Position numbers and translations under genes: made by a program. The notes beneath the pieces were generated by a model. The model had not been told where the DNA came from and made no database searches. It saw only the letters and a list, made by a program, of their open reading frames with translations. From Syntrophotaleaceae bacterium (lineage in GTDB: Bacteria; Desulfobacterota; Desulfuromonadia; Desulfuromonadales; Syntrophotaleaceae), in NCBI GenBank assembly GCA_041390365.1, contig JAWKQB010000003.1, forward strand, positions 1 through 64,000: a stretch of DNA of 64,000 nucleotides. The letters run 5' to 3'. Position 1 is the stretch's first letter, and each line of letters starts with the position of its first letter. This document shows, one piece after another, positions 25,715 through 34,474 of the stretch.

Positions 25715-26506
25715 ATGAAACTGGTCAGAAAAGGCAAGATCAGCTACCTGCAACCGACCTGGGCGACGGAAAACATCGAAGCCGGGTTCACCACCCGCAA
25801 CGGCGGCATCAGCAGGCCCCCGTACAATTCCCTGAACCTGGCCTACCACACCGAGGATGCCCGCTACAATGTCGAGGGGAACCGGTCCACCCTGACCCGG
25901 TCTTTCGATCTGCAGCCCCACCTGCTGCTGACTGTCAATCAGGTCCACGGCAACGACATTCTGGTCGTCGACCAGCCCAACTACGACCTGTCCCATTTCC
26001 TGACCGTCGAATGCGACGCCATCGTGACCAACCAGACCGGGATCATGATCGGCGTGCTGGTGGCCGATTGCTTCCCGGTGCTGCTCTTCGATACAGACCG
26101 ACGGGCGGCGGCAGCGGTCCATGTCGGTTGGCGGGGCGCTGCATCCGGCATCCTGAAAAAAGCGGTGGACTCGATGAAATCGGTCTTCGATTGCCACCCG
26201 GAGCGGATCTGCGCGGCCGTCGGGCCGGGCATCGGTGCCCACAGCTACATCGTCGACCGGCCGGTTCGCGATGCCTTCCGTCAGGGCTCGGGGCACTGGC
26301 AGCAGATCACCGAGGAGCTGGAGCTGGGCAAGTGGCGCCTGGATCTCCGGCGCAGTTGCCTGCTGCAGTTGCAGGACGCGGGCTTGACGGAATCCCGCAT
26401 CGACGTCGCCGAGGAGTGCACCTGCTGTCATCGGGAGATGTTTTTTTCCTATCGCCGGGACAAGGGGGTGACCGGGCGGCAGATGGGTTTCATGCTGTTG
26501 AAGTGA
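25715..26506 (+). CDS. pgeF: Peptidoglycan editing factor / multicopper polyphenol-oxidase-like (YfiH family)
   Basis: A protein of 263 aa from the ATG at 25715, in the DUF152/YfiH family. Family members bind zinc or copper and have been linked to removal of wrongly incorporated L-Ser from peptidoglycan precursors, and to purine nucleoside cleavage. The metal ligands are visible: His in VNQVHGND, Cys in VADCFPVLLF and His in HVGWRGAASG. FTTRNGGISRPPYNSLNLAYH and CTCCHREMFFSYRRD are further family segments. A GTG at 25655 overlaps the rluD stop and would add 20 residues that look non-native (GGSFRGGQCPAPG). It is co-transcribed with rluD. Confidence 0.88.
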   Translation: MKLVRKGKISYLQPTWATENIEAGFTTRNGGISRPPYNSLNLAYHTEDARYNVEGNRSTLTRSFDLQPHLLLTVNQVHGNDILVVDQPNYDLSHFLTVECDAIVTNQTGIMIGVLVADCFPVLLFDTDRRAAAAVHVGWRGAASGILKKAVDSMKSVFDCHPERICAAVGPGIGAHSYIVDRPVRDAFRQGSGHWQQITEELELGKWRLDLRRSCLLQLQDAGLTESRIDVAEECTCCHREMFFSYRRDKGVTGRQMGFMLLK

Positions 26507-26521
26507 TCGGCAGGATCAATC

Positions 26522-26551
26522 GGACCTATAGGTCCCATGGGTCCTATAGGT
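26522..26551. repeat. CCTATAGG/CATGGG palindromic repeat
   Basis: Thirty bases composed of GACCTATAGG, TCCCATGGGT and CCTATAGGTC, nearly a perfect palindrome with one mismatch pair. It lies between pgeF and the HNH gene and is related to the copy at 17277-17318. Confidence 0.7.
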
Positions 26552-26586
26552 CTTATGATAACCCTGCCTGTAAAGGTAAATTTCCA

Positions 26587-26889
26587 TTGGATTTTTTCAG
26601 CGACATCTCCGAACAGCAGATCCGCCAAGAGCGTGAAAAAGCCCGCGAACTGCGCCGCAGCCAGTGGTGGAAAAACCGCATCGCCACCGGGATATGCCAC
26701 TATTGCGGGGAAAAGGTGGACCCGAAGGAACTGACCCTGGACCATGTCGTGCCACTGGTTCGCGGCGGGCGCAGTACCCGTGGCAACTGCGTGCCGGCCT
26801 GCAAGGAATGCAACAACCGGAAAAAGCACCTCCTGCCCGTTGAGTGGCAGTCCTATCTCGAACATCTCAGCCGGGAAAAACCTGAATGA
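26587..26889 (+). CDS. HNH endonuclease domain protein
   Basis: A small HNH protein of about 100 aa. The C-terminal half has CHYCGEKVDPKELTLDHVVP followed by NCVPACKECNNRKKHL, i.e. two CxxC zinc knuckles framing the DH...N...N HNH core. The N-terminal half is a basic helix (QQIRQEREKARELRRSQWW). No ATG exists in the frame after the upstream stop region; a TTG at 26587 with AAAGG ten bases before is the best start. Such small stand-alone HNH proteins are widespread in delta-proteobacteria. A role in DNA cleavage is expected from the motif, but target and physiological role are unknown. Confidence 0.75.
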   Translation: MDFFSDISEQQIRQEREKARELRRSQWWKNRIATGICHYCGEKVDPKELTLDHVVPLVRGGRSTRGNCVPACKECNNRKKHLLPVEWQSYLEHLSREKPE

Positions 26890-26896
26890 TTCCCGG

Positions 26897-27643
26897 TCAG
26901 AGGCAGGTCAACCGCCCTTCCCGGACGCGGGGAAATTGCAGATATCCCAGAGCCTCCAGCCAATCCACCTTTTCCACCGGGCTTGAATGCCTGCCCCCGG
27001 CAATCTCCCGATAGAAACAGGATCGCTTCAGTTCCTTCAGGTGGCCGGCCAAAATCCGTGCCTGCCGGGAGACTTCATAGTCCCTTTCACCGCTCAGGAT
27101 CCAGGTCGGCATGCTCAGCCGGCTCGGATCACTCTGGCTGCCGTTGCCGACGGCTGGCCCCAGCAGCAGCAGTCCCGCATAGCGGTCGGGGTTTTTTGCC
27201 GCTTCCCGCAGCACCAGAGTTCCTCCGTAGGAGGCTCCGCAGAGAAATACTCTACGGGATTTGTACTTTTCCCCGAGGTGCCTCAGCAACCCCTCGAATT
27301 CCCCGTCCCTGGGGCAGACATAGACCCATCCCCATCTGTTCATTAGCTGTCGCAGGCGGCTGAAAGCCCCGTTCGCCCAGCGGGGATCCATCCCCTGCTC
27401 CTCTCCCCCCGCCGAGCCGTGCATGTAGACGAGAATGGTTGGGGAAATAAGCCGTTTTTCCGACTCCTGGACAAGATAGATCCGGCTTTTTCCGGCAGGG
27501 TCGACATAAGTCACCCTCTGCTCCGCCGGAAAGACCTGCCCCTCGACCGGTTTTGCCAGGCCTGCGGATGGCGCCATTGCCAGGCACAAGGCTAACAGGC
27601 ATGGGACAAGTTTGAAGTTTACAGCCCGAATGCCGAAAGCCAT
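26897..27643 (-). CDS. Secreted alpha/beta hydrolase
   Basis: A 248-aa protein with a Sec-type signal peptide (FKLVPCLLALCLAMAPSAGLAKP, cleavage likely after residue 30). The mature part is an alpha/beta hydrolase: strand and oxyanion segment ILVYMHGSAGGEEQG, nucleophile elbow FLCGASYGGTL (Ser in GASYG), a late Asp in SGERDYE and the His in AGGRHSSP. This fits an esterase or peptidase acting in the periplasm. The ATG overlaps the stop of the 65-aa gene by one base (TAATG), so it is the third gene of a glgA-led translational unit. A link to alpha-glucan metabolism is suggested by position only. Confidence 0.85.
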   Translation of the reverse strand: MAFGIRAVNFKLVPCLLALCLAMAPSAGLAKPVEGQVFPAEQRVTYVDPAGKSRIYLVQESEKRLISPTILVYMHGSAGGEEQGMDPRWANGAFSRLRQLMNRWGWVYVCPRDGEFEGLLRHLGEKYKSRRVFLCGASYGGTLVLREAAKNPDRYAGLLLLGPAVGNGSQSDPSRLSMPTWILSGERDYEVSRQARILAGHLKELKRSCFYREIAGGRHSSPVEKVDWLEALGYLQFPRVREGRLTCL

Positions 27644-27840
27644 TACTGTTCCTCTTCCGGGGAGGGGTCCTCCCAGTTTTCATCCTCGTCGATGAATTCC
27701 TCCTCCATAAACCGTTCCAGAAATCGCTGATTGTCCCGAATCCGGCGTCCGATCTCCCGATGGAGTTCCTCGAGTTCGGCAAAGCGTCCCGCTTCGGACC
27801 CCTCCACTGCTTTTTCCTTTTCGAAGTCCTCTTCCATCAT
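27643..27840 (-). CDS. Small acidic protein between glgA and hydrolase
   Basis: A 65-aa, strongly acidic protein (ending FIDEDENWEDPSPEEEQ) with a predicted amphipathic helix (FAELEELHREIGRRIRDNQRFL). It has no membrane segment or known domain. Its start overlaps the glgA stop by one base (TGATG) and its stop overlaps the next start by one base (TAATG). Such tight coupling argues it is a real gene. The function is unknown; a partner or regulator of GlgA is possible. Confidence 0.7.
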   Translation of the reverse strand: MMEEDFEKEKAVEGSEAGRFAELEELHREIGRRIRDNQRFLERFMEEEFIDEDENWEDPSPEEEQ

Positions 27841-29294
27841 CAGTTCCCTTTCCTGTCCGCGGCCTGTCGGTAGATCTCAAGATACCGCCGGGCGGATTCG
27901 TCCCAGGAGAGATCGAGGGACATGCCCCGCCGCACCACCTGTTTCCAAAGCCGTTGGTCACCATAAAGATCGAGGGCGCGATCGAGGGCCCGCATCAGGG
28001 CCCCGGCCGAGGCTTTCCGGAAAACGAATCCGTTGCCGCGATCGCGCTCCCTGTCCACATCATGCACCGTATCGGCCAGCCCGCCGGTGCTGCGGACCAG
28101 TGGCAGGGAACCGTATCGCAAAGCAATCAACTGCCCGAGGCCGCAGGGCTCGTAATGACTCGGCATCAGGAACAGATCACTGCCGGCGTAGATGCGCCGG
28201 GCGAGGGCATCGTCGAACCCGATATGAATCGAAATTTTTGCCGGATGCAGGTCCTTGACCGTGCGGAAAAACTCTACGTGGCGCTCTTCCCCGGAACCGA
28301 GCAGCACGAACTGCAGCGGCCTCGATACGAGTTTGGGCCAGGCCGCTTCAAGAATATCCAGACCCTTCTGCGTGGCCAGGCGGCCGATCATGGCCATCAC
28401 CGGCACACGGGGATCGACGGACAGCCCGAGTTCCTTCTGCAGAGCCTTTTTGTTTGCGGCCTTTCCGGCCAGAGTTTCGGCACTGAAGGGCGCCGCCAGG
28501 GCCTCATCGGCGGCGGGATTCCAAATTCCCGTATCGATCCCGTTGAGAATGCCGTGCAGGTCTTTCCGCCGCTTGGTCAGAATCCCCTCGAAGCCGTGGC
28601 CGTATTCGCTGGTCTGGATCTCCCGGCAGTAGGTGGGCGAAACGGTGGTGATCAGGTCGGAGAAAAAGATTCCGCCCTTGAGAAACGACATGCTCCCGTA
28701 ATACTCCAGTCCTTCCATGTGAAAGAGGGCGGGATCGAGACCGAGCCGGCCGAGGGCAGTCGCCGGAAAAAGCCCTTGGTAGCCGAGGTTGTGAATGGTG
28801 AAGACGGTGGCCATGGAAGCAAAAAACGGATCGGCCTTTTTTTCGCTCTGCAGCAGGACGGGGATCAGTCCGGCCTGCCAATCGTTCAGATGCAGGACGT
28901 CGGGGCGAAAGTCGACGGCCGGCAGGGCTTCCAGCAGAGCCCGGCAGAAGAAGCCGAAGCGCAGATCGTTGTCAGGATGATCCCCCTCGGCAGAGCCGTA
29001 GAGCCCGTCCCGCTGAAAGTATCCGGGATGATCGAGAAAATAGACGGGAATCTCCTCCAGCTGACCCTGACGCAACCGGCCAACCTGAACGCTCCCGTCG
29101 ATGGACACCTCGACTTGTGCCGGCAACACTTCCGTCTTCAAGCCTTTCTGTTCCACATCCCGGTACCAGGGCATGAAGATCCGCACATCATGCCCCAACC
29201 GCCGCAACGCCAGCGGCAAGGCCCCGGCCACATCGGCCAGGCCGCCGGTCTTGGCAAAGGGGGCGACTTCGGAAGAAACAAGGAGAATTTTCAT
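27840..29294 (-). CDS. glgA: Glycogen synthase
   Basis: A 484-aa GT5 glycosyltransferase that extends alpha-1,4-glucan from ADP-glucose (or UDP-glucose). The N-terminal Rossmann domain begins MKILLVSSEVAPFAKTGGLADVAGALP, with the KTGGL motif that binds the nucleotide sugar phosphates. The C-terminal domain has PVMAMIGRLATQKGLDILE, FLMPSHYEPCGLGQLIALRYG and the PLVRSTGGLADTV motif. Length fits bacterial GlgA. It belongs to a minus-strand cluster with GH13 and GH57 enzymes, but a 400-base repeat-rich gap separates it from the GH13 gene, so it may have its own promoter. The 65-aa gene follows with one-base overlap. Confidence 0.95.
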   Translation of the reverse strand: MKILLVSSEVAPFAKTGGLADVAGALPLALRRLGHDVRIFMPWYRDVEQKGLKTEVLPAQVEVSIDGSVQVGRLRQGQLEEIPVYFLDHPGYFQRDGLYGSAEGDHPDNDLRFGFFCRALLEALPAVDFRPDVLHLNDWQAGLIPVLLQSEKKADPFFASMATVFTIHNLGYQGLFPATALGRLGLDPALFHMEGLEYYGSMSFLKGGIFFSDLITTVSPTYCREIQTSEYGHGFEGILTKRRKDLHGILNGIDTGIWNPAADEALAAPFSAETLAGKAANKKALQKELGLSVDPRVPVMAMIGRLATQKGLDILEAAWPKLVSRPLQFVLLGSGEERHVEFFRTVKDLHPAKISIHIGFDDALARRIYAGSDLFLMPSHYEPCGLGQLIALRYGSLPLVRSTGGLADTVHDVDRERDRGNGFVFRKASAGALMRALDRALDLYGDQRLWKQVVRRGMSLDLSWDESARRYLEIYRQAADRKGN

Positions 29295-29379
29295 GGGCTT
29301 GAACCTTTTACGAGAGGGACTGGATAAGTTTGGGCGAGTCCCGGCGGTATTGGTTTTGACTAAAAAAAGTTAAAAGCGA

Positions 29380-29640
29380 AAACAACTTCGCCGGTCCCGG
29401 CCGGCAGCCGGGTTACTTTCTTTTTAAGGCCGAAAAGAAAGTAACCAAAGAAACGGCCTTGCACTTGCAGTGGGCAGCAGCGGGCTGCGAGCAATTCGCG
29501 GTGCTGGAAAACGCCCTCTGCGGAGATTTCTGCCGGCTTTTTCGCTCCTGCGGGGTATTTCTTCTGCGCTATCCGTGATCCTCTTTCCAACCGGGCGTTC
29601 AGAGGCTGCTGTTGGAAAGGCAAAACCTTTAACCTGAAAA
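29380..29640. repeat. Dispersed intergenic repeat with 14-bp hairpin
   Basis: The gap between glgA and the GH13 gene contains the perfect hairpin GGTTACTTTCTTTT (29411-29424) / AAAAGAAAGTAACC (29433-29446), followed by a GC-rich segment with no gene. The stem sequence relates it to the repeat at 15690-15721. It could also act as a terminator for the GH13 transcript. Confidence 0.6.
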
Positions 29641-29652
29641 AAGGCAAAGACC

Positions 29653-29677
29653 CGATTCCGATTCCGATTCCGATTCT
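29653..29677. repeat. Hexanucleotide microsatellite (CGATTC)n
   Basis: About four tandem copies of CGATTC lie just downstream of the GH13 stop. The tract is prone to slippage; no function is seen. Confidence 0.7.
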
Positions 29678-29697
29678 AAGCGAACAATGTCGGGATT

Positions 29698-32600
29698 CTA
29701 AAGCAACTCCCTCCATTTATCCACCCGATAACCGGCCTCCTCGGCAGCACTCAACCAGGCGGAAATTTCCTTCCGAACCTGCTCCAGATGAGCGTCGAGC
29801 CTTTCTTTTTTGTCATGCAGCCGGACGGCAGCATCGGGCAGGGCCGCGGCGGACAGTCCGAACAGCAGACTTTCCAGGCGTTCCCGGCTGAACCATTCCG
29901 CACCGGCATGGTGGTGGACCCCCAGGTAGCTGCAAACCGCCCCGCTCTCCAGCAGTTCCGGCAGTGGCCGGAACGCGGCGGCCGGGGCGAGAAAATCCTG
30001 GTGGCGGATCATGACCGTGATCAGGTCCATTGTTTCCTTTGGCAGCAGCTTGGCGAGAGGTTCCGACAGCAGATAATCGTCGAGCCAGTCGGCCGAGCGG
30101 GCGGCACTGCCGAGATCGGCAGCCAGTTCACCGATTCGGTGCAGCAGCAGGTAGACCAGCAGAGCCAGGGCGAAGGGTGGCGTGTCCTTCCCCCCGACCG
30201 GTGCCCTGAAACGGCGGACCCAAAACTCGAGGTCCTCCTCCGCAGCCGGGTCCGCGTCCGACTCGTCCTTTGGGGTCTCTTTGACCCCCTGGAACAGATC
30301 CCCCAGGGTCTCCAGCTCAAGCACAACCCGCTCGACCAGGGTAGCCGTCGGTTCGGGGGCTTCGGCCGCCTCACCCAATTTCAGCAGAAAAGCGCCCAGC
30401 CGCTCGGCCATCTCCTTGATAGCCAGCTGACAGACCGTTGTCTCCGGCTCGACCCGTCCCGTCAATTCCCCGGTCAGCGGGCCGAGGAGTTCCGGATCCA
30501 GGACCCGGCGCCAGAGGTCCAGCAGCGGGGCCAGCTGCAGGAGCTTCCTTTCACGATCCAGATCAGCCACCGGTCGACCTTCAAGCCTCCCGCACAATTC
30601 ACTCCAGCTCCCGTCCTGGTCCCGCAGTTCCTGGAAATCGAGAAAGACGTGATACTCATAGGCCCCCAACTGGAAAAACAGGCCCTGTTCGCACAATCCG
30701 CGGCCGCTGCGCAGGTACTCCTGCCCGGTTCTCTGATCGCGGAAGCGATAGAGGACACCCTCTTCCGATGACAACTGCAGGGCTTCGCCGAGCACCGTCT
30801 GGTGCGGGACCATGATCCCCTCGGCGTTGCGGTGGGCCTTGGTGGCCGTGCGTCTGACCCAGCCCGCGGCCTCGCCAAAGCGGTTGTGATAGACCACCAG
30901 GGCCCGCTCGCCGCCCCGGCGATTGGAATAGGCGAAGACATTCTCGTTAACCTGGCCGTCCTGTTCGAAGAAGAAGAGTTCGAAATCGGCAGCCTCGCTG
31001 AACAGATAGCGTTTGCGCAGCAGCGGGAAAATCTGGGATTCGTGATACTGGACGAACCCCTCGTCGATGGTTTCTTCCCAGTAGGCGCGCCGGTATTCCA
31101 TGCCGTACTTCTCGGCGAATCCTTCGATCTGGCCGTGGCCGAACATCGGCAATCCCGGAAGGGTGGCGAGCAGGACCGCGACTCCGAAATACTTGTCGTG
31201 CTTTCCGAACTGTTCGACGGCGGTGGCTTCGTCGGGGTTGTTCATGAAGTTGACGAAACGTTTGAGGATCTCCGGATTGAACTCGAGGGTGCCCCGCAGC
31301 ACCTGCTGGTACTTGGCGTTCTCCTCCATTTTCAGCATGTTCATAAAGGCGCTGTTGTAGACCCGGTGCATGCCCAGAGTGCGGACGAAGAATTCCTCCA
31401 TCAGCCAGAAGGCTTCGGCCAGCAGCAGGGTGTCCGGCACTTCGGCCGCCACCCGGTCAACCACCTCCCGCCAGAACTCGACGGGGAAGACCCGCTCGAA
31501 TTCCTCCCGGTCCATCCAGTGCTCGGCCCGGGAGGGTACCCCGGCCCCGCCGCCCGGCAAAGGGAACCAGAGGCGCTGGTAATGCTTCTTGGCCAGGGTC
31601 ATGGCGGCATCGAAGCGGATCACCTTGAAGGTTCGGGCCACATGGAGAATGGTGCGGATGACCGCCTCGCGGACTTCGGCCAGCAGGAAATTGAGCTGGG
31701 CGGTATCGTTCCAGGGCATATGGGTGCCGTCGTTGCCGTGGTAGATATAGCGCACCCGGCCGGTCGATTTTTCCCAGTAGCGGAACACCACCCCGGCATC
31801 GCTGTGATCCCAGTAGCCGTCCTCGATCTGAATGCCGCAGTCGTCGCTCAGGGAGAGGTCGGGCCCGGTAAACCGGTAGTTGGGATAGGGCGCATAGTCG
31901 AGCTGGACGAACCAGTCGGGATGCTCGCGGGTCCAGCGGGAATAGATTCCGGTATGGTTGGGCACCACGTCGCAGGCCAGGCGGATGCCGCGCTGCCGGC
32001 AACGATGATTGAGCCCCGCCACGGCCTCCTCGCCCCCCAGATCGTCGGCAACCACGTAATCGTACAGGGAGTAGGCCGAAGCTTCGGCCTCGGGATTGCC
32101 CATCATCCGCTTGATCTGACGCGAGGCGGGCGAACGTTCCCACAGGCCGATCAGCCACAGGGCGTTGAAGCCGCGCCGGGCCAGCCGATCGAGTTCGGCA
32201 TCGGGAATCTCGTCAAGACGGCCGATCGGCCTGCCGTACTGCCGAGACAGCTGATCCAGCCAGACATAGACCGACTTGGCGATCAGCACCACCTGGGGCA
32301 TCCAGTCGGTATCCGGGGAAAACCGCTCGTAATCGGTATCGTAACCGAAGCTCGGCACCATGGTCTGCACCGGGCCCCAGCCCCGCTGCATCTCCTCCGA
32401 AGAGAGCACATCGAAGGCGGCAGCAATTTCGTTGAGCAGCTCCTCCGGCAGAAATTCCGCCCAATTTTCCCGGATATAGGCCAGCTGACCGGACAGGGAA
32501 TCCGGGGCAGCCTTGACCGGAGCCTCGAGCAGGTCGCGCAGGGAGCCGCCGAGACCGCGGAGGGCGGAAACGCCGGAGAATATCTGATCGAGCTCCCCCA

Positions 32601-33135
32601 GCAGCTTGCGGTAGGGGATCCGCCGGGTCAAATCATCGTCGGCAAACAGGCAGCGGAAGGGGGCAGCCGCGGGATTGGCATTCTGCAACCCGAGCAGGAA
32701 CAGTTCGACTACGGCCCGGCGCCGGCCGTCGCCTCCTTTGGACCCTTTCAAATACTCCTCGAAGGTCTGCCCCCTGAGAACGGCGGCGGGAGGGAAAAGG
32801 CTGACAAGAGCCTCGAGGGTCGGCGCCTGAGCGGCCAGCCGCAGAGTTCGGCCGTCGACGATGACCCCTTCTGTCGAAAAGTCGCAGCGGCGGGCCTCCA
32901 GGTAGCGTCCGGCCAGGATGCGCATGGCGGCATTCAATCGCGCGAGCAGGTTGAGCTTGCCGGCACTGCGCGCCCCTTCCGGCAGGCGGGCGCTCATCTG
33001 CCGCAGATGATAGAGAGCCCCCGCCCCGGCAATATCCTGAGGCTCCAGGGGCAGGGCCCGTTCCGCCCGGGCCCGCGCGGAAAGCTGCACCGAGAGGGGA
33101 AAATAGCGGTCGCGGTCCTGATCGTAAGAAGCCAT
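29698..33135 (-). CDS. Very large GH13 alpha-amylase-family protein
   Basis: A 1145-aa cytoplasmic protein (no signal peptide) with a central GH13 barrel at about residues 290-740. Conserved regions are DVVPNH (about 387), the nucleophile Asp in IRFDAAMT (about 508), the acid Glu in LLAEAFW (about 570) and the third Asp in MNNPDE (about 631). In the last motif the usual His before Asp is Pro, an unusual change at a transition-state-stabilising position. The first 290 residues and the last 400 residues match no domain I recognise and are helical. It lies between galT and glgA in an alpha-glucan cluster, so a glucan-modifying role is likely; the exact reaction cannot be assigned. Confidence 0.85.
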   Translation of the reverse strand: MASYDQDRDRYFPLSVQLSARARAERALPLEPQDIAGAGALYHLRQMSARLPEGARSAGKLNLLARLNAAMRILAGRYLEARRCDFSTEGVIVDGRTLRLAAQAPTLEALVSLFPPAAVLRGQTFEEYLKGSKGGDGRRRAVVELFLLGLQNANPAAAPFRCLFADDDLTRRIPYRKLLGELDQIFSGVSALRGLGGSLRDLLEAPVKAAPDSLSGQLAYIRENWAEFLPEELLNEIAAAFDVLSSEEMQRGWGPVQTMVPSFGYDTDYERFSPDTDWMPQVVLIAKSVYVWLDQLSRQYGRPIGRLDEIPDAELDRLARRGFNALWLIGLWERSPASRQIKRMMGNPEAEASAYSLYDYVVADDLGGEEAVAGLNHRCRQRGIRLACDVVPNHTGIYSRWTREHPDWFVQLDYAPYPNYRFTGPDLSLSDDCGIQIEDGYWDHSDAGVVFRYWEKSTGRVRYIYHGNDGTHMPWNDTAQLNFLLAEVREAVIRTILHVARTFKVIRFDAAMTLAKKHYQRLWFPLPGGGAGVPSRAEHWMDREEFERVFPVEFWREVVDRVAAEVPDTLLLAEAFWLMEEFFVRTLGMHRVYNSAFMNMLKMEENAKYQQVLRGTLEFNPEILKRFVNFMNNPDEATAVEQFGKHDKYFGVAVLLATLPGLPMFGHGQIEGFAEKYGMEYRRAYWEETIDEGFVQYHESQIFPLLRKRYLFSEAADFELFFFEQDGQVNENVFAYSNRRGGERALVVYHNRFGEAAGWVRRTATKAHRNAEGIMVPHQTVLGEALQLSSEEGVLYRFRDQRTGQEYLRSGRGLCEQGLFFQLGAYEYHVFLDFQELRDQDGSWSELCGRLEGRPVADLDRERKLLQLAPLLDLWRRVLDPELLGPLTGELTGRVEPETTVCQLAIKEMAERLGAFLLKLGEAAEAPEPTATLVERVVLELETLGDLFQGVKETPKDESDADPAAEEDLEFWVRRFRAPVGGKDTPPFALALLVYLLLHRIGELAADLGSAARSADWLDDYLLSEPLAKLLPKETMDLITVMIRHQDFLAPAAAFRPLPELLESGAVCSYLGVHHHAGAEWFSRERLESLLFGLSAAALPDAAVRLHDKKERLDAHLEQVRKEISAWLSAAEEAGYRVDKWRELL

Positions 33136-33178
33136 TGGAATATCCTGTCATTTGGTTATGCATTTTACTGAGTATTTT

Positions 33179-33281
33179 CGTTGTCAGTGTAGCATTAGCG
33201 GAACGGTTGTCGTTGTCGTAATCGTAGTCGATACCCCATGGCGGCGATTACGATTATGATTACGACAACGACAACGATTGT
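33179..33281. repeat. GTTGTC-rich inverted-repeat element, copy 1
   Basis: The element begins CGTTGTCAGTGTAGC and contains the perfect arms GTTGTCGTTGTCGTAATC (33206-33223) and its complement (33258-33275). Copies 2 and 3 are at 44382-44481 and 46403-46484. It fills the gap between the GH13 gene and galT. Confidence 0.85.
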
Positions 33282-33319
33282 CCCTTACCAGGCAGGTGCA
33301 TAACCGGATTCTGTCATGA

Positions 33320-34360
33320 TCAAACCCCGGAGGTCAGTTCGATATCCCGCAGAAAATGAGCCGCTTCCTCCGGGGCTGTGGGATTGATGTGAAATCCCGT
33401 GCCCCATTCGAACCCGCTCGGTTTGGCCAGCCGCGGGACCAGTTCGATATGCCAGTGGAAATCGTAGGGCAGGGACGACCACTGATCGGGTTTTCCGGGC
33501 CGGTGATGCACCGGCGGCGCCGTGTGCAGAATATAGTTGTAGGGCGGATCCCGCAGCACCCCCCGCTGCCGGCGGAGCACATCGCTCATGGCCTCGGCCA
33601 GATGAACCAGTTCCTTGTCTTCGAGCAGAGCGAAGTCGTGCCTGTGGCGCCGGGGCACGATCAGGACCTCGAAGGGGAAACGACTGGCGTAGGGTGCGAA
33701 AACGACATATTCGCCGTCATCACGCACGATCCTGCGACCGTCTGCCACCTCCTGGGCAATCATTTCACACATCAAACAGAGTTCCTTGCGCTGGTAATAG
33801 TCCCTGCAGGAGGCCAGCACCAGTCTCAGTTGGGGAGGCAGCACCGGCAGAGCCAGCAGCTGGGAATGGGCGTGAGGGATGGTGGCTCCGGCCGCCAGCC
33901 CCTCATTCTTGAAAATGATCAGATGGCGAAAGCGCTGGTCCCGGCGCAGATCGAGCAGCCGGGCGCGGTAGGCCTTGAGCACATCGGTCATTTCCGGAAT
34001 GCTGAAGGCGGACTGGCTGCGCAGATGGTCCGGCGTCTCGATAATGACCTCGTGGGCGCCAATCCCGTTCATGACGTCGTAGATCCCCTCTGCCCGCTTC
34101 TGCAGCTCCCCCTCGATGCGCAGCAGAGGATACTTGTTGGGGATCACGCGAACCCGCCAACCGGACCGGTTCGGACGGCTGCCGTCGGGGCGGATGGCAA
34201 AAATTTCCGGGGGAGTCTTTTCTTCCTGGCCATAGCAGAAGGGGCAGGCGCTGGTCAAAAGCTCCTGTCTTTCGAAAATGAAATCCCGGGGCCGCCGGCT
34301 CTGCCGGTCGGAGATCAGGACCCAGATGTTTTTCAAAGGATCCCAGCGCAGTTGAGACAC
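33320..34360 (-). CDS. galT: Galactose-1-phosphate uridylyltransferase-like protein
   Basis: A 346-aa HIT-superfamily nucleotidyltransferase. It carries the zinc site CPFCYGQEEKTP near residue 40, the active-site PHAHSQLLALP near residue 164 (His-x-His) and a second HWHIELVPR near residue 301. GalT exchanges UMP between UDP-glucose and hexose-1-phosphate; in clusters with glycogen genes such enzymes may use glucose- or other sugar-phosphates. The start is a GTG preceded by GGAGGAGC; an ATG further upstream has no site and would add a non-homologous segment. Its neighbours are the GH57 gene upstream and the GH13 gene downstream, all on the minus strand. Confidence 0.9.
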   Translation of the reverse strand: MSQLRWDPLKNIWVLISDRQSRRPRDFIFERQELLTSACPFCYGQEEKTPPEIFAIRPDGSRPNRSGWRVRVIPNKYPLLRIEGELQKRAEGIYDVMNGIGAHEVIIETPDHLRSQSAFSIPEMTDVLKAYRARLLDLRRDQRFRHLIIFKNEGLAAGATIPHAHSQLLALPVLPPQLRLVLASCRDYYQRKELCLMCEMIAQEVADGRRIVRDDGEYVVFAPYASRFPFEVLIVPRRHRHDFALLEDKELVHLAEAMSDVLRRQRGVLRDPPYNYILHTAPPVHHRPGKPDQWSSLPYDFHWHIELVPRLAKPSGFEWGTGFHINPTAPEEAAHFLRDIELTSGV

Positions 34361-34474
34361 GATGCTCCTCCTTTCTCCGGGGCCGGAGCAGCCCCCTACC
34401 GGGCGAAAAAATTCCAAAGAATCGTAACCACACGGAAATGCCGGCTGGTTACAGCAATAATATGGCTGAACAGA

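Noticed and set aside
33206..33275. CRISPR-like array in the GTTGTC repeats
   Set aside because: The units are hexamer microsatellites in inverted arms with no spacers and no cas genes.
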